From an uncultured bacterium (GTDB lineage Bacteria; Verrucomicrobiota; Kiritimatiellia; RFP12; UBA1067), in NCBI GenBank assembly GCA_902776615.1, contig CACYQU010000014.1, forward strand, positions 1 to 54,798: a DNA stretch of 54,798 nt, written 5' to 3'. Positions within the stretch are counted from its first letter, which is position 1. Each line of letters opens with the position of its first letter. This document shows, piece by piece, positions 53,268-54,798 of this stretch. The translations under genes and the position numbers were made by a program. Under the pieces are notes generated by a model. That model was not told the origin of the DNA. It worked only from the letters and a program-made list of their open reading frames with translations, and did not search any database.

Positions 53268-53336
53268 AGCCGGTTTGACTCTTTGCGATCTTTGCGCACT
53301 TTGCGGCAAAAACCAAAACACGAAAGGAACGAAGCA

Positions 53337-53752
53337 ATGAAAGAAATCAAGACAACGGCGGATATCGCCAACTCAAGGACTATGTGCTTGAACTCGGCCC
53401 GAACGTGAAGATTCCGGGCAAGGTGTTCGGCGGGGCGGCGGTCAAGGCCGGCGGCGCGGACTTCTCACTTCAAGTGTTCGCGCCCGGAACGGAGGGCGGT
53501 TTCTACCACACGCACAAGGAACATGAGGAGCTGTATTTCTTCCTTTCGGGAGAGGGCGAGTATCAGGTCGACGGAACGAACATCCCCGTGAAAGAGGGCT
53601 CGGTCGTGCGCGTCGCTCCCGCAGGCAAGCGTGCCGTCCGCAACACGGGTTCGACGCCGCTCACAATGCTCTGCATCCAGTACCGGTCCGCCGCGCCGGG
53701 CAGCGTCACGCCTGCCGATGGCACCATCCTCGCCGAGCCGGTCAAGTGGTAG
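53337..53752 (+). CDS. Small cupin-domain protein, frameshifted near its N-terminus
   Basis: A single-domain cupin: FAPGTEGGFYHTHKEHEELYFFLSGEGEYQVDG holds cupin motif 1 (HTH..E), and GSVVRVAPAGKRAVRNTG is motif 2. It probably binds a metal; the ligand is unknown. The natural start, ATG 53337 with CGAAAGGAACGAAGCA upstream, reads MKEIKTTADIAN and then stops soon after, because one base is missing near 53373. Adding one gives ..AN-x-KDYVLELGPNVKIPGKVF in frame with the rest. The uninterrupted part begins at GTG 53384. This is either a true recent mutation or a sequence error. Confidence 0.7.
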
Positions 53753-53858
53753 GCGCGTTGAGGATTGAGCGACTGCGAGCCTGTTGAATGGCAATTGAAA
53801 GCGCGTGGAGATTTCACCGTAAGTTTGACATTCGTATGACATTTCCGCTTCGGGGAAC

Positions 53859-53867
53859 TGATATAAT
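53859..53867 (+). promoter_or_regulatory. Extended -10 of the Cys-rich lipoprotein operon
   Basis: TGATATAAT, 57 bases before ATG 53925, which has ACGAAAGGAACAAAGAG as ribosome region. A TTGACA at 53825-53830 is too far for this -10. Confidence 0.6.
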
Positions 53868-53924
53868 ACGCGCCGCTTTAAGACATGGTGTCTTGGGGCG
53901 CAACAATACGAAAGGAACAAAGAG

Positions 53925-54170
53925 ATGAAAAGCAAATTGATGACAATGGCGGGCGTCGTGGCATTGGCGGCGATGGCCTTCACGGGATGCTGCACGTGCA
54001 ATGGAAAGAGCGCGTGCGCTTGCACGGACGGCAAGTCATGCGTCTGCGGCACTGCCTGCAACTGCGCGAAGGAAAAAGCCTGCGCGTGCGACAAGGGCGA
54101 GTCCTGCACCTGCTGCACGGACCACGCGAAGTGTGCCTGCGGCAAGACCGGCTGCAACTGCAAGAAGTAA
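53925..54170 (+). CDS. Cys-rich, metallothionein-like lipoprotein
   Basis: An 81-residue predicted lipoprotein. The signal peptide ends at lipobox FTGC. The mature part of about 60 residues contains 18 Cys, mostly as C-x-C pairs (CTC, CAC, CVC, CNC, CAC, CTCC, CAC, CNC) spaced by Lys/Gly/Ser. That is the look of a metal-binding metallothionein-like protein, here tethered to a membrane outside the cytoplasm. It would bind Zn, Cu or similar ions, or buffer them. It is followed after 9 bases by a sensor protein that also has clustered Cys in its periplasmic loop, which suggests metal sensing or defence as a shared task. Confidence 0.75.
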   Translation: MKSKLMTMAGVVALAAMAFTGCCTCNGKSACACTDGKSCVCGTACNCAKEKACACDKGESCTCCTDHAKCACGKTGCNCKK

Positions 54171-54179
54171 AATCGCCCA

Positions 54180-54680
54180 ATGAAGCGAACCATTGCAATC
54201 ATCACGCTGATTGGCCTGCCGGCGCTTCTCATCGCGCTGGCGGGCGTTCGCCTAGTCATGTACGACCGTTCCGGCATCTGTTCGGCGGTCGCCAACCAGC
54301 CAGAATGCACATGCGGGTGCCGGGAGAAGCACGGACGCGCGAATGCGGAGGTCTCCGCGCGCGCCGAGCGCATGGCGAACGAGGCGGGGGCGGCGATTCT
54401 GTTGCTGCTCATCATCATTCTGGGCGGAATGGCGGGACTCTTCGCCGTAGATGCCTGCCGCACGCGGCGGCAGTCGGCGGCGCACCGGGCGTTTGTGGCG
54501 GACATCTCGCACAAGCTGCGCACGCCGCTCACGGGACTCTGCCTGAATGCCGACCTCCTGAAGGAGAACAGACTGCCGGAGGAGTCCGACAGACGCGACG
54601 CCATTGCCTCTATCGCGGAGAATGCCACCCAGTTGACGGACCTCGTGGAGAAGCTTCTTGATCATGTCGCGCGGTCTTGA
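54180..54680 (+). CDS. Short sensor histidine kinase with HisKA only and a Cys-rich loop
   Basis: A 166-residue protein. Two membrane helices (residues 5-27 and 71-90) flank a periplasmic loop of about 43 residues with Cys34, Cys43, Cys45 and Cys47 (ECTCGC). The cytoplasmic part is a HisKA helix pair with the phospho-acceptor His111 in ADISHKLRTPLTG, ending at LTDLVEKLLDHVARS. No HATPase domain (N, G1, G2 boxes) follows; the stop falls 16 bases inside the response regulator gene. It cannot phosphorylate itself as it stands. It may depend on another kinase, or the gene was truncated. Confidence 0.8.
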   Translation: MKRTIAIITLIGLPALLIALAGVRLVMYDRSGICSAVANQPECTCGCREKHGRANAEVSARAERMANEAGAAILLLLIIILGGMAGLFAVDACRTRRQSAAHRAFVADISHKLRTPLTGLCLNADLLKENRLPEESDRRDAIASIAENATQLTDLVEKLLDHVARS

Positions 54681-54798
54681 AGTCCTTGTCGCCGAAGACG
54701 ACCCCGTAATACGCCGTGCCGTGAAGGCGGCGCTCGCGAGCGAGGGTTACTCCGTGCGCGAGACGCCTGATGGAGCGTCGGCGCTCCGCGCGTTCGGC
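54664..54798 (+). CDS. Response regulator receiver domain (cut by the window end)
   Basis: The 45 codons inside the window read MSRGLEVLVAEDDPVIRRAV.. followed by ALASEGYSVRETPDGASALRAF, the start of a CheY-like receiver with the acidic pocket EDD. The output domain lies beyond the window. The ATG is within the sensor gene (17-base overlap), so the two are made together as a two-component pair. Confidence 0.85.
   Translation, partial: MSRGLEVLVAEDDPVIRRAVKAALASEGYSVRETPDGASALRAFG

Noticed and set aside
1..54798. tRNA or rRNA genes
   Set aside because: No T-loop GTTCGAATCC-type motif in a spacer with a matching acceptor stem and no rRNA-like sequence was seen; a covariance-model scan would be decisive.

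Overview
The window looks like chromosomal DNA of an anaerobic, Gram-negative, polysaccharide-degrading bacterium, most plausibly Kiritimatiellota or another PVC-group gut/sediment lineage. The support is a PEP-CTERM secreted protein, autotransporter-type beta-strand-repeat, GLUG-repeat and LamG-like secreted proteins, an agarase-like glycoside hydrolase, a XylR/AraC-type sugar regulator, reverse rubrerythrin, and a GC-rich genome with long antisense open frames. The taxon is inferred from protein style, not from a marker gene tree.

Layout. 1-5.6 kb is accessory: an unknown gene, a complete type II restriction-modification pair related to NgoMIV (predicted site GCCGGC), a RadC-like JAB protein, a DUF4143 ATPase, a 22-bp tandem repeat array and a 5'-truncated RhuM-type gene. 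5.8-9.7 kb holds three secreted proteins. 9.7-31.5 kb is mainly a housekeeping block, all on the + strand: TPR membrane protein, DsbD-like reductase, peptide-binding protein, TsaB, EF-G, acyl-CoA ligase, 2-hydroxyacid dehydrogenase, TsaE, ribulose-phosphate epimerase, galactokinase, a FecR-like protein, a PpiD/SurA-like chaperone, dUTPase, peptide deformylase, SerRS, reverse rubrerythrin, an RNA methyltransferase, ProRS and two TRL-like lipoproteins. 31.5-35.8 kb is a compact cluster for ribonucleosides and ADP-ribose: ribokinase, sugar permease, nucleoside hydrolase, macrodomain and Nudix hydrolase. It is followed by a decayed ModF-like ABC protein. 36.9-48.9 kb has two large secreted glycoside-hydrolase-like proteins, a XylR-like regulator (the only clear minus-strand gene), an AAA/PD-(D/E)XK protein, a VapBC-type toxin-antitoxin pair and a four-repeat LamG-like secreted protein. 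49.2-54.8 kb has a HTH replication-type protein followed by a second, inverted copy of the 22-bp array, a beta-strand-repeat surface protein whose signal peptide is interrupted at a run of nine G, a MarR-like remnant, a frameshifted cupin, a cysteine-rich lipoprotein, and a two-component system running off the end.

Expression signals are consistent. Many genes start just downstream of an extended -10 (TGNTATAAT), so close that the transcripts should be leaderless or nearly so; others have AAGGAG or GAAAGGAA ribosome binding sites.

The strongest leads for something new are: the G9 tract that would switch a surface protein on or off; the Cys-rich lipoprotein next to a sensor with a Cys-rich periplasmic loop and no ATPase domain; the paired inverted 22-bp arrays, one beside a Rep-like gene; a dispersed GGGGACAG(G/T)CCCC palindrome that sits inside coding sequence in three frames; and the ribonucleoside/ADP-ribose cluster. 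I saw no rRNA, tRNA or CRISPR array.
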